Positions 11,233-22,075 of a stretch of DNA of 64,000 nucleotides are shown here, piece after piece. A program made the position numbers and the translations under genes. The stretch comes from Silene latifolia (lineage: Eukaryota; Streptophyta; Magnoliopsida; Caryophyllales; Caryophyllaceae). The notes below the pieces were generated by a model. The model had not been told where the DNA came from. It ran no database searches and saw nothing but the letters and a program-made list of their open reading frames with translations. The stretch is taken from assembly GCF_048544455.1 (NCBI RefSeq), contig NC_133526.1, positions 3,116,001 to 3,180,000 on the forward strand, read 5' to 3'. Positions within the stretch are counted from its first letter, which is position 1. Each line of letters starts with the position of its first letter.

Positions 11233-12190
11233 TAAATGAGACAGAGAAAATAATTGTCAAAGATCGATTCCTTCTTAATTGGAATTTCGTAAAACCACGA
11301 TCGGGACGATTTGGATTTGGCACAGCAAAACTCCAATGGGATAACATGTTAGTTTGACTAATATGAATCAAATCCCACCTCAATTTCACAAGAGAAACAT
11401 GAAGAGCGTAATTCGTACGTTAAGACATCCGATAGTGCAAGGTGATGAGTTATCTTTCTCATGAGGCATAAAGTAAAAGGACAAATAGATATAATCAAAA
11501 TGAAAGTCGATTCACCTTTATTACATCTAGCAGATTCCCTGACACTAATTCTTATAGGGAGCTGATATTTCCACGAAGGATTCCTTTAATGCCACGAAAT
11601 TTATGCTGCAACTGAAAGATTCTCCACTGTTCATGCAGTAATAGAATGAGTGGCATTAACATATTTGGTCGTGGCAATATGCCGACCCATTCTTATATTA
11701 GACGGTATCATAAATTCATAATCAGTCTATAAACACTCGTTTATATTATAAGAGTTTTTGCTATTAACCTTCACAATCATTTATTTCCTTTAATTTAAAT
11801 TTTCAACTCGTCTCTCACAACGAGCCATCACAATGCTCAATCCACCAAGCGAATAATCCCCACCCATTTCCCCCCTCTAACACTTGAAACGAGTTAAGTA
11901 TTGTACATGGTATATATATAAGATAAAAGAAGAATGTATTGTGACTAACAAAAGGTTTGGTCTATCCAAATAAGAGCATATTAAACTCATTTTTATCTTA
12001 GCATAAATATTACTCACCGTTTTAAAAGAAACTTCTTAATGTTTATCAGATGGATGAAAAAAAAGAAAAAAAATATATATACGAATCAAAATCTTTTTAT
12101 CCAAAAGGTAGGTATAAAGCATCTCAAAGTGATAATCGATTATCCAAAAGGTTTGGTCTATCCAAAAGGTAGGTATAATTTGTGTCAATG
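11233..12190. other. gene-free spacer
   Basis: Mixed AT-rich sequence. The phrase GGTTTGGTCTATCCAAA recurs at 11954 and 12150, and TATCCAAAAGGTAGGTATAA at about 12099 and 12158, a small local duplication. No gene is supported. Confidence 0.5.
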
Positions 12191-12194
12191 AAAT

Positions 12195-12640
12195 AAGAGA
12201 AAATGCACTTGGTATCCTTAAAGTTTCGATTTTTGCCCGAAATACCCAATTTTATGTTCTGGAAATCTTTAAGAGGCTATAATTCGTGTCTACGAGTTCA
12301 GAAAATGATAATTTTTTTTCAAATCAATTATCTTTTCGAGAATTACGATTTGAAAAAAAAATTATCGTATTTGGATCCCGTGGCTAGGAGTTTTTGTACG
12401 TCAAAGTTTTTTTTACCGAACAAACTTTGAGTGACCATATCTCTTGCTCATGAATTCCAAACTCGACAATTTTTTTTCAAGTTGTAGCTCTCGAAAAGAT
12501 AATCAATTTGAAATAAAAAATCGTCACTTTCCGAGCACGTAAACACGAGTTATAGTCTCTTACTCTGGATCAAAAAATTGGGTATTTCGGACAAAACATC
12601 AAAGTTAAAGGGCACCGCGTGCATTTTTCCAGTAAAGAAA
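12195..12640. mobile_element. foldback MITE, unclassified, about 440 bp
   Basis: Long imperfect inverted repeat. The left end AAAATGCACTTGG..CCGAAATACCCAATTTT pairs with the right end AAAATTGGGTATTTCGG..GTGCATTTTT, and the inner arms (ATTTTTTTTCAAATC / GATTTGAAAAAAAAATT) pair as well. No clear target duplication and no coding capacity. Confidence 0.65.
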
Positions 12641-13254
12641 AAATTGTAGATAATTTTGCCATCTTTTCACATTGTTAAGGAGGGGTCATGACTATGAGTC
12701 ATGGCTTCACATGTTCGGCAGATGGTATCACCCGAGGTCTTGAGAATGACATTTTATTAATCCCTTAATCTTCTAGACCACAACACCTCCTTCTTTATTT
12801 ATTAGATTAGACAATACTCTTAAATATCTTTTAAAATGGTATTTTGTGAAAATAATCCCTTTATTTTTTCCGAGTGTCAAATGTGGAACATGACCTGGAC
12901 AAATATATGCAGGAAAGGGATTCAAACTCGTGACCTATTATCCCTTTAATGTCGTGTGATTGTAAGTTCATTTATTAGTCGTTAAGTGCTTTCATTTCAA
13001 AGGGAAAGAAAATAATCAAAACATGATTTGTGATATACTGATATTAAGTCAACTTTATCACTCACATTAGTTGAATCATAACTATATATATGTATATAGT
13101 TTCTTAATTTATTCACCAATCTCATCCAACTTCTCTAAAACTTTTCGGACTCCATATTTTCATTTCACTAATTGATTTTGGTGATTTTAAGTCGTTATAT
13201 CAGAATTTAAACCGCGATTGTGTCATGTAAATGTTCACTCACATATGTTGCACA

Positions 13255-13444
13255 GTACCAGGGGCGTCTTAAAAGAAATGGAGGCCCAGTGCGACACGGA
13301 AAAATGAGACCTGAAAATGAATGCACAAGTATATTATACTTCGAGATTTGTATTAAATTTCATTAATAAAAGCTTATAACACGGTGACCAAAAGCGGAGG
13401 CCCGGTTCCCACGCCCGTGGTTGCCCGTGGCCTTAGACACCCCT
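13255..13444. mobile_element. hAT-like MITE, 190 bp, 8-bp target duplication
   Basis: Bounded by GTTGCACA at 13247-13254 and 13445-13452. Near-terminal inverted repeats AGGGGCGTCTTAA and TTAGACACCCCT. The 8-bp duplication fits hAT; the family assignment is inferred from that alone. Confidence 0.65.
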
Positions 13445-13452
13445 GTTGCACA

Positions 13453-14149
13453 CTTTCTAGTACTGGTACAAGAATTCGAAGTGAAATCCATTATTCCTCT
13501 CAAAATCTCAAAACGACGGACTCTCTAAACACGACACGGTAGTCCGGTACTCGAACCGGGGCCACTCCCAACTTCCCCAAGGGCAAGGGCCAAGAAACAA
13601 CCTTCCGATCAAAAGGCTTTAAGTAACCCTACATTTGTATATAGTCCATTGTTTAACTTGTTAGTGGAATTGTGATCATGATGTTAAAAAGGATGTCAGA
13701 TTAAAAGCAAAAATTCCACTAACCATTAAAAACTTTACACATTATATTAAGGACACTTTTGTTTTGTGTGACATAAAAAAAAGATGAAATTATTAAAAAT
13801 GTAAAGAGACAAATGAACGTGCAAAAGAGGTGTTTAGAAGGTTGATGATAATATAGGCTTCACGCCTTTGTAAGTTCGTGCACCACGGTTGATGAGAATT
13901 TACGTGGACTGTGTCACTGCCTCACGGGGTTTATTCTTCCAAGGATGTTGTTTCCTTACTTACAAACTCATCATTAGTCCCCTTTCTTTGTGCTTGTACC
14001 AACTTATTTGATTAAAATAAAAATAAATAGCGTTATTTGATTGTATAGTTTTAATGTAACTCTCTCATATATACACGTAGTTAAGTTCTCCACAGTTATA
14101 TTACAAGTTATATATTCTGACTCTTCTGATTCCTTCATATATGTATTTT
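13453..14149. other. gene-free spacer
   Basis: No gene seen. A short piece at 13540-13620 (TCGAACCGGGGCCAC, AAAGGCTTTAA) resembles the body of many plant retroelements but cannot be bounded. Confidence 0.45.
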
Positions 14150-14310
14150 ATGTTCGACATACACTCGATATTAGGACAAGGATATGAAACTTTGATGCCT
14201 CATTTAAGCCAAAATATGCATACTTTTTATAAATCGACGAGTTTGATGCTTAAACATGCACCTGTGCTGGAGACTAATCAAGGAGTCTGAGTCACATAGC
14301 TCACCACTTA
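14150..14310. repeat. dispersed degenerate repeat, copy B
   Basis: Partner of 845-1012. Shared words in the same order include TTAAGCCAAAAT, GAGTTTGATGC, CATGCACCTGTGCTG and GAGTCTGAGTCACA. Lies just upstream of the LINE insertion. Confidence 0.45.
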
Positions 14311-14431
14311 CCATTGAGTAGTCCTGAAGATTGTTAAAGTGTTGAACAATTAATTGAGTTTCAACTATTTACTTAAATTTTTAATTGAGGTGATATTAGT
14401 CTTATAATTCAGAGATTGTATATTTGAGCAT

Positions 14432-16149
14432 ATCAACTTCAAGAAATCTGCTATTATCGTTTTTGGTAAGAATGACCAGTGGGGTTTGGCGAATGCCCAA
14501 AAGTTGGGGTGCCAACTTTTACATCTCCCTGTGAAGTATCTTGGTATTCCGTTGGGAGCGAATCCGAATAGAATTTCAACCTGGGAACCAGTTATTGCAA
14601 AGGTGAAAAGCAGATTAGCGAGTTGGAAGATCGGGTTAATTTCGAAAGCAGGCAGAGTGGTTCTCATCAAGTCGGTTCTTAACTCTTTGCCCCTCTACTT
14701 CATGTCTATCTTCCGGATACCTAGTGGGGTCTTGAAAAAGATTATCAATCTTCAAAGACGATTCTATTGGGGACATACTGATGGCTGCCATGTTGTGCCG
14801 CTAATTAAATGGGAAGTTATCCAAATGCCAAAGGAGATGGGTGGTTTGGGAATTGGTGATTTGCAGGTTAAAAACGCAAGCTTCCTGTTTAAATGGTGGT
14901 GGCGTTTCTCTCAGGAGCATCAAACGTTATGGAAGAAAATCATTTGCTCCATACATGAGCTAAACCCGGATAGTATATTTAGAAGGGAGGAGAAGGTGGC
15001 CAGATATGGGTTATGGAAGTCGATTTGCTCTGTAAATGGGTGGAACCTACATATTTGTGAGGTCTCGAAAAAAGGGATTCAAGTACAAGTGGGTTGTGGC
15101 AATCTTTGTAAATTTTGGGATGATGTCTGGATTGATAATTTATCCTTGAAAGAAGCTTTCCCGAGGCTCTTTACACTCGTCACTCTGAGAAATGTTGTAG
15201 TGTGGTGAGATGGGTAATTGGAATGGTGACGCTTGGAGCTGGCAGTTTCTATGGAGACGGAATTTGTTTCAATGGGAACTATCGCTATTGGATAACCTAA
15301 ACTCGATCATTAGTGGCTTCAAACCTTTAAGGGATGAAGACGATCGCCTTATTTGGTCCCTTGACAATTCCGGTAAATTCACATCTCATTCTTTTGTTGA
15401 TGCTTACTACAATTTCAAATATAATCGGTAGTCAAGAATGAATGGTTCAAACATGTCCTGCAAGGTATTGCGCCTCCACGATATGAAATTTTACTTTGGG
15501 CTATCTTTGTGGAAAAAAATAAATACAAGGGATAGAATCTTGAAATGGAAGTGCTTAAGCCGTGACGAGATGACATGTATATTTTGTAGTGATTGCTTGG
15601 AGACGGTCAGTCACCTGTTCTTGCATTGTAAATTTTCTTGGCGCATTTGGGCGGATATTTGTGAAACTTGGGTGTGACTTGGGTGTGCCCCAACGAAATT
15701 GATCTTTGCCTTTATCTTTTGGGTTGAGTCTCCCTTTCTTTGGTTTTGAGAAGCGTCTTTGGAATGCGTTTTTCATTGCGATTGTTACCATGATTTGGGA
15801 ATTGCGGAATGAGGCCATCTTCGAAAATAAACAGCCCAATTGGAGTGATTTTACGGACAAAGTTTTTCTTAGGATTGGTGTGTGGTCTAAAGCTTGGAAG
15901 GAAAAGTTACCATATACCTTGGAAGATTGGCTTAACAATTGGGATTCAATAAGGTCTTGGAAGAAGAAGGGGATTGCGCTTTGAGGACCATCTTGATTTC
16001 ACTTTGAGTAGATTGTTTTGGCTGTGTGTAGCCTTGCTCTTCCCTTTGTTTTTTGTTTGTTTGTTTTCTTGTTTGGTTGTTTTGCGTTCGGTTTTGAGAC
16101 CCTACTCGCTGTAGGTCTTGGGTTTATCCCGTCTTTTATCAAAAAAAAA
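14432..16149 (+). mobile_element. 5'-truncated L1-type LINE (3' part of ORF2 plus 3' tail)
   Basis: Bounded by a 10-bp duplication ATTTGAGCAT (14422-14431 and 16150-16159) and ending in an A-run after CCCGTCTTTTATC. The reading frame is open from the very first base (INFKKSAIIVFGKN...), as expected of a 5'-truncated insertion. It gives the end of the reverse transcriptase and its thumb (YLGIPLGANP, ASWKIGLISKAGRVVLIKSV, LPLYFMSIFRIP, MGGLGIGDL). After the first stop near 15206 the product continues in a shifted frame with the zinc-binding zf-RVT region (CIFCSDCLETVSHLFLHC, about 15570-15630). It then shifts again to the C-terminal helix-rich part ending at 15984. Two frameshifts and at least one in-frame stop make it dead. 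Only about 1.7 kb of a normal 5-6 kb element is present. Confidence 0.92.
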
Positions 16150-16159
16150 ATTTGAGCAT

Positions 16160-17096
16160 TTCGATAGTGTAATACTTTTTGGGAAATATTGTCTCATTTT
16201 GGCCTTATTTTTTTCTGCTGAAAGGAGCTTAACTAAACTAAGCTAAACCGAATGAAGCTAAAGTAAGCGTTATGCCCTAAGCCCCTAATCTTTTGGAATT
16301 AATTTAAGCTCATTTCAGTCCAGTTTAGCTCTATTATGTTCATTTCAATTTCATTCAGCTTAGCTCATCTCTTCACAAATTAACTTTTGCTTCAGTTTAG
16401 CTCCATTAATTTCAAGTCAGAATCACCCTCGTAATCCTATGTTCCGAATCACTCTATCTAAGAGTAATATAATTGCTTCATTATTGAATTTATAAAAAAA
16501 AAATTACTTATCATATATTTGACCAACATTAATAATTACATTTTGATCTTACCAATTTGTGTGAAGATATAAAGTAGCTACATTTTTATCCATATGTCCT
16601 TAGAGCACACGTTAGAAAAATCGTTTTTTAATAATTGTTTTATGGTCTTATTCTCAAGCTAAGGCCATGTTATAAAGGGCTTGCATTGTGGTACCAATCT
16701 CAACTAATGTTTGATTATTCCCGATCAAAACATATAAAATTTTGGTTCAGAAGATTTGCAACCTCAATTTCTCATAATTCAGTGTCACAACATTAAGTAG
16801 TAGTGAATTATGTTGGAATTATGTCGAATTGCACATGGATTTGTTACATTTGCCATGTTACTGTTATTAAAATAAGCAGTCACGGCGTGGCATAATTGGA
16901 GTGTGGTATACCATGCTGTAATAGGAACAATTAAGAAGGTGAGCCCTTTATCCCGTTTTATATAATTCTTTCCCTAATTTATATAAATGAGAAATGATAA
17001 ATACAATTTTTAGGGTTGTATTTAAGAAGCCGAAAGAGGAAATGAATACTTAATATATGCATGCAATTTGGTTTTTAATTTTAAAATTAATACCAA
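16160..17096. other. gene-free spacer with MITE remnants
   Basis: 16225-16400 holds degenerate AGCTAAACCGAA / CAGTTTAGCTCC runs akin to the subterminal DNA of the 9904-11232 element, but no clean ends. The rest is AT-rich with no gene seen. Confidence 0.45.
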
Positions 17097-17106
17097 ATTT
17101 AGAAGG

Positions 17107-17293
17107 TTTTTTTTTTTTTTGGTCTAAACCATCCGGTAATCCGAACCACATTGGGCCGACTAATCCGGATTTCGGGGCGTGTCCAAGGATTACGGTATTT
17201 AAACCCCTCCCAATCGCAGTTGTGGGGGATCGATCCGCAGACCTCCCTACCAAGCGCAGCCCCATGCTACCACTGCTCCAACCAACGATTGGT
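17107..17293 (-). mobile_element. tRNA-derived SINE, about 185 bp
   Basis: Read on the minus strand, the 5' end has an A-box-like GCAGTGGTAGCATGGGG and, about 35 bases on, a B-box-like GCGGATCGATCCC, the internal Pol III promoter of a tRNA-derived SINE. The body follows and then an A tail (T-run 17107-17120 on plus). A 14-bp duplication ATTTAGAAGGTTTT flanks it (17097-17110 and 17294-17307), overlapping the tail. It has no protein coding and would have depended on LINE machinery. Confidence 0.85.
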
Positions 17294-17307
17294 ATTTAGA
17301 AGGTTTT

Positions 17308-18240
17308 ATTAATGCTTAAATAAAACCTTAAGAGCTGTATTTATCATTACCCTAAATAAATTAGCGATTTAATAAAGTGGGTATGGTGTTCTGGTTGCTC
17401 ACCTAAGACAGGAGTTTAATCTTTGTTCTTAATCTTGCATAAGATGGTTTTACGTTACGGAATTTAAACTCATGTCATAAGTACCACATTTCATGACTTT
17501 ACCAACTAAATTAGTTGACATATGCATAAAAGAAGCTATTATGAAAACCCATTTTACACAATATTTTTGTATGATCGCCTTACACATTACACAGAGTATT
17601 TGATGTCCATGAGAATGAAACAAACATTCACATTACACGGAGTATTTGATGTCCATGAGAATGAAACAAATATTCATTAACCTTCTGCTTAATGGGGTTT
17701 GACATATGACAAACTAAATTCTATAGAGTTTCAGCAAATCGGTTTTTCTAATGCATGTCCTAAAAATATACATTAATAACCTGAACCTGATAAGATTCAC
17801 TCGATATTTTCATTAGTTATCACGAAAATGAGTTTACACTTGAATATATCAAAGCGTTTAGATGATTGATTGATATGTGTACAAATATACGTTAGAAAAA
17901 CCGCAATATCGTCGATTTTATTTCGGGAAAGTACTCCACAATAAATTGCAATAATTGACAAAATAGGAAAATGAATAGTTCTAGTGTAGACAAAGAGACA
18001 CAGTGAGTTATTAACTTCAATTATTGCCATTATTATCATCGCCCAATAATTACCAAGCATACATTAAACTCGATTAATTGCCGTAAAACTGTTAAAAAAA
18101 ATCGCGAAATTTACTATTCCATCAAATATTAATTTCCAAAAAATAAAATAATACAATATCATTCAAATTTAATATACACAAAATAAAATTGTACGTAAAA
18201 AAACAAAAATATTCTATACGGAAACCTTAAGTTTATGGGT
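17308..18240. other. gene-free spacer with a 46-bp duplication
   Basis: A 46-47-bp unit (CATTACACAGAGTATTTGAT...) is tandemly duplicated at 17584-17676 with few changes. Otherwise AT-rich with no gene. A minus-strand open frame at 17797-18060 has no motif. Confidence 0.55.
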
Positions 18241-18252
18241 TTTCTAAGTGAT

Positions 18253-18354
18253 CAAAATTCTACAGTATACCCCTAAAACTATACGGATTAGACAATTAGT
18301 CGATACGATACCACTGTAGAAAACCCAGAAATTGAAGGGTACACCGTAGAATTA
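18253..18354. mobile_element. possible very short MITE
   Basis: Inverted ends AAAATTCTACAGTATACCC and GGGTACACCGTAGAATT about 100 bp apart, just past the stop of the next gene. May instead be a hairpin in that gene's 3' region. Confidence 0.35.
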
Positions 18355-18362
18355 GAAAAGAC

Positions 18363-18893
18363 TCAACCTCGGTGCAAGGGAGACCGCTCGTGAGCAACCT
18401 TAGACGCTTTAGAATGCCGAAAGACGTTCATGGGACTCGGAAAGTACCACCCTTTCGCTTTCACCGGTTCGCTGCCATAAGCAACCGACTTAGACCGGGA
18501 TATTTTCTCGACCGGGGACTTTCTTCGTCGAAAAACCGACCAAAACGACGTCGTTTGAGGCGGTGGTGGGGCTGGGTCGGTAGAGGGGAAACGGGCGGAG
18601 CGGAAGAAGGGGAATGCGGAGGATGAGCGACGAGAGAAAGCGGGTTCGGTGTCGATAAGGGTTGAAATTCTGGCCGATGAGGAGGAGATGTCCAAAATGT
18701 AGAAAGACGAGTTCGAGGAACGGGAGGAGCAGGAGGAGGAGGAGCAAGTGCAAGGACGGAGATGAGCGCAGTCGGGACAAAGCGCTTCGAGACGGTCTAT
18801 TAGACAAAGAGGGCAGATACCGTTACAACGGCGTCGTTTTGATGAGGGATGTATAGTGCATTTGTATACGTCTTCTTCTTCGTAGAATGCCAT
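18363..18893 (-). CDS. Cys-rich plant protein of unknown function, 176 aa
   Basis: Single exon, true ATG at 18891-18893, TGA at 18363-18365. The first 50 residues hold a compact Cys/His set (C12, H15, C23, C27, C30, C39, C42, C48, C50) around NGICPLCLIDRLEALC. This resembles the Cys-rich N-terminus of plant DUF740/OCTOPUS-type proteins but is shorter, and may bind zinc. A long Ser-rich linker with FRRRKSP and SRSKS patches follows, then a conserved-looking C-terminal block GWYFPSPMNVFRHSK (about 148-162). There are no membrane segments. The Ser/Arg content suggests a phosphorylated, peripheral or nuclear protein, which is inference. The coding region is richer in G+C than its surroundings. 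Function unknown. Confidence 0.8.
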   Translation of the reverse strand: MAFYEEEDVYKCTIHPSSKRRRCNGICPLCLIDRLEALCPDCAHLRPCTCSSSSCSSRSSNSSFYILDISSSSARISTLIDTEPAFSRRSSSAFPFFRSARFPSTDPAPPPPQTTSFWSVFRRRKSPVEKISRSKSVAYGSEPVKAKGWYFPSPMNVFRHSKASKVAHERSPLHRG

Positions 18894-19009
18894 GTTGGGT
18901 AAGAGCGATTTTGATGCTGACGGAATGTTGAGAGTTGAGAGATGGTTTGTGTGAAGAGTAAGATTGGGTGTGTGAGGAAGTAGGAGACTTGTGGAATGTT
19001 TTTGTGGGG

Positions 19010-19018
19010 GTATATAAA
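19010..19018 (-). promoter_or_regulatory. candidate TATA box for the 176-aa protein gene
   Basis: TTTATATAC on the minus strand, about 120 bases upstream of the ATG. Plausible in position; not unique in such AT-rich DNA. Confidence 0.4.
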
Positions 19019-19549
19019 GGGATGTAGGATGGTTGGTTAGGGTGTTAACTATGGTTAAGGAGTTAAGTATGTGGGGTTAATGATGGGGGGATTAATGTGG
19101 TTTATGTGGAGATTGTGCATTTGTGCCATTGGCCCATTGTGGTATGTGAAAGGTCAAGGCCTCTTTGTTTAGGTTTGTTCAATTCAGTTTAGTTTAATTA
19201 ATTTTTATTAAGGCGTTGTTTGATAAACGGTATATTGACCAATTTTTAATATATTTAAGGGGTTTAGCATGTTTGACCAATTAATATGCTAATTTTAATG
19301 TTTGGTGAACAACATATTGAAACAGCATATTTGGGATCAATATGCTGTTTTACAATATGCTACTTACCCCAATATATTGGTTAACATATTCTAAAGTAAG
19401 AATTTTTTCTTCAATTTACAAAGAAAATTAATAATCTATTAATTGTAAAGGGAACATTTGGTCATTTGGATATGAAGTAGACTTTACAAATTGTGGCCCA
19501 AGTTCTTTGATCTATAAAGTTGAAGAGTTTATCAACTGTATATCGTATA

Positions 19550-19826
19550 CTCCCTCCAATTCAGACATATGTAAAAGTAAGCAAAAAGTGGTTATTTAAG
19601 AAAATGTGGAAAAATAAGGGGTAAAGTAAGAAATATTGATTGGGGCCACATGGGTTTAGGTGGATTAAATAAGTAGTTGGTGAGTGGGTGAGTGGATGGT
19701 AAAATTGTAAATAGGTAGTGGATGTAAGGGTAAGTTTGTCATTTTCCATGCAAAATATGGTATATTTACATTGTTCTGGTTCATCCATTTTAGGGAAGTG
19801 TTTACATATGTCTGGATCGGATGGAG
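19550..19826. mobile_element. Stowaway-type MITE
   Basis: Ends CTCCCTCCAATTCAGACATATG and its near-inverse CATATGTCTGGATCGGATGGAG, with TA on both sides. The interior is G-rich on one strand. Confidence 0.8.
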
Positions 19827-20049
19827 TATGAAGTAGTAATTATGCAAAGGGAACATTTGGATGTGAATTATAGAAATTTACGTTGTATCTAATCTAAAAC
19901 TAGTTGACATTTATTGAATTTTCGGATTTTATTGTGTTTTGAGCGTGCTGGACAATTGCCTGCCAATTGGCTAGTGTAATGTTTCTTCAATTAGTCTTAC
20001 TATAAATGGATGGATATATCAATCTAAAGTAAAAGAAAGGTCAAATATG

Positions 20050-20190
20050 CTTAAAGTGGTGATATTTTTGGACCTTATCGTACGACTTGTTGCTTGTCTT
20101 ATACTTAAAGTTGATGGATATTTGATCCCTCTATAATTATATACGGATATATCCCGTCTATAATGAGAATTTGTGATGTTTCTTATCAAA
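20050..20190. mobile_element. Mutator-like MITE piece
   Basis: Contains ATATACGGATATATCCCGTC and ends TATAATGAGAATTTGTG, the same terminal block as the 40840-41032 element. The left end is unclear. Confidence 0.4.
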
Positions 20191-20346
20191 AGACATTTTC
20201 CGTTCATTTGTTCAACTTCACCTCAATTTAACAATTTCTACCTAATTGTTGTTTTTGCATTGTAAAATAGGAGTTAGGACCACTGTAAACCCGGTATTAC
20301 CTTGGTAATAATCTCTTGCGCGATGAATCACATGCTATATATGGTA

Positions 20347-20436
20347 CTTCCTCTATCCCAATAAATAGTTTACCCTTGTTTTATCTTGTGAGGAGACAAT
20401 AAAACTAATCTAAACTATTGACTCGGAAGGAGGGAG
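20347..20436. mobile_element. short Stowaway-type MITE, internally deleted
   Basis: Ends CTTCCTCTATCCCAATAAAT and GACTCGGAAGGAGGGAG with TA on both sides, only 90 bp long. Confidence 0.7.
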
Positions 20437-21490
20437 TAATAATGATACATTGATCTGTTTTGCCGACGGTTTTTACTTGGCCTTCAGAAACAAGGAAAAG
20501 GAGACACGAGAAACTTATCAAGAATTTTTTTTTTTTTTTTTTTTTTTGGCAGCTGTAAAGAAGGTTTATATTCTCAATGCTCGTGTAGTGAGGCCATGAG
20601 CTAAATATATTTAGATTTCTAGGTAAAAAACTAAAGCATAAACAATGAAAAATTGAACATAAACTGAAGATATCGGCAACGACTCCTTTCACCAGGTGGT
20701 GTACCCGCTCGTCGGTCCCTGCAAGCTGACTTTTCTTTTATTTTTTTAGATTCTCAAACCGAAGAAATTATGTGATCACGAAAACCACAGCTCAAGTGGC
20801 AAGCAAATAAGTAGAGTGTGTTGCGCTTGCGCTGGATTGGAAGGAAATAGAGTAAAGTATGTTGTGGTGGACTTGAAGGTTGCTATTTTGGAGGGCCGCA
20901 AATATCCAAATCCCACAAAGGAATTACAAGTATAAAGCCCGTGTAAAAGGCCCAATAAAAAGTTCTCAGCAACTTTTTTACAGGCCGTTCTATAGTATAG
21001 GATATGCCCAATAGAAAGTTAGCCCAACTAGTATACTCCGTACATAAAAACCAATAAAAAGTAAGAGTATTTTAGTGGGCCAATAATGGTTAATAGAGCT
21101 GGGCCTATTTGAATTCTTTCCTCGAGTCGTGCTAAAGGTCGTCGACACTTTTACTAATTATCGTCGACAATTAACGCATCTTTCCAATATTGCCTCCATT
21201 AACCCCATTTGTCTCTCTCTCTCTCTAATCTTTCTAAAACAAAAAAGATGGTTTTTTTGGAAAAAAAAAATCGTAATTTAATTTACGAACTTTTCGATTA
21301 AAACGGTTTTAAACATATAGACTAATGACGGTAACAACGATCAAGGTAGTAACGATGTTCAACAGATATGTTTACGTTTCAAGTTTATGATTTGACGAAC
21401 GGATTAGCGATTATCGATCCACGCACCCTAAACTAATTTAAGACGGAAATTAATAATTATTTTTTTAAAAAAAAAGTTATTAAAAAAGGG
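20437..21490. other. gene-free spacer
   Basis: T-run at 20526-20547 and a short CT microsatellite near 21211-21227. The words GTCGTCGAC and ATCGTCGACAATTAA at 21136-21176 recall the ends of the 53821-54638 foldback element and may be a relic of that family. No gene. Confidence 0.5.
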
Positions 21491-21509
21491 CCTCGATGAA
21501 GAAATTTTT

Positions 21510-21647
21510 CGTCCAGACAAAAATATTTTTCGTCTAGACCTGGGCCTGGACGAAAATATTTTCCGTCTGGACCTGGGTCTGGACAAAAAATATTTTTGTC
21601 TGGATCATGGTCTGGACAAAAAATATTTTTCGTCTAGACCTGGGCCA
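21510..21647. repeat. 33-bp palindromic tandem array
   Basis: Units start at 21531, 21564, 21597 and 21631 with GTCTAGACC or GTCTGGACC. Each unit folds on itself (GTCTAGACCTGGGCCTGGAC) and is joined by AAAATATTTTT spacers that are also self-complementary. A partial unit precedes at 21510. Confidence 0.85.
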
Positions 21648-21899
21648 AGAATGCTCCACAAGATTTTGCTCTTGGGAGACTTGATCTTGGATCTCCTGCT
21701 AATTTCACCCAAGTTTTAACCACTATACGTCTATACTCCACCTATGCGGGTAACAGTTCATAAATCTTAATGCTCATTAGTCATTAGTCATTACTATACA
21801 TATAATATACAAATTGTTACTCCCTTAGATATTTTAGTCAATAGTTTACGTTTATGTTTTGGGTATGTTTTTACTCTCTACTTTATCAGTTAGTCTTGC

Positions 21900-22075
21900 T
21901 GAAGACGAGTCGGAGCAAGTGACGGGTAATGCCACTCACAAAACGGATAGGGGGATAAGGTGGGGGCACCCCCATGTGCTTCCCTCTCTCCTTTATTTGG
22001 GTCATTTGTGAGAGGAAATGGTATCCGTCACTCCAAAGTGACGGATACGTGCCGTCTTCAATGAGATTTTGTGCT
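21900..22075. mobile_element. Mutator-like MITE piece
   Basis: Self-complementary core ATCCGTCACTCCAAAGTGACGGAT and right end TTCAATGAGATTTTGTGC, like the other CACAAATTCTCATT elements. No clean left terminus. Confidence 0.45.

Noticed and set aside
15555-15938. 127-residue minus-strand open frame
   Set aside because: Antisense shadow of the LINE C-terminal coding region.
17220-17285. tRNA-like A and B boxes
   Set aside because: Belongs to the SINE with A tail and target duplication; it lacks a cloverleaf, so not a tRNA gene.
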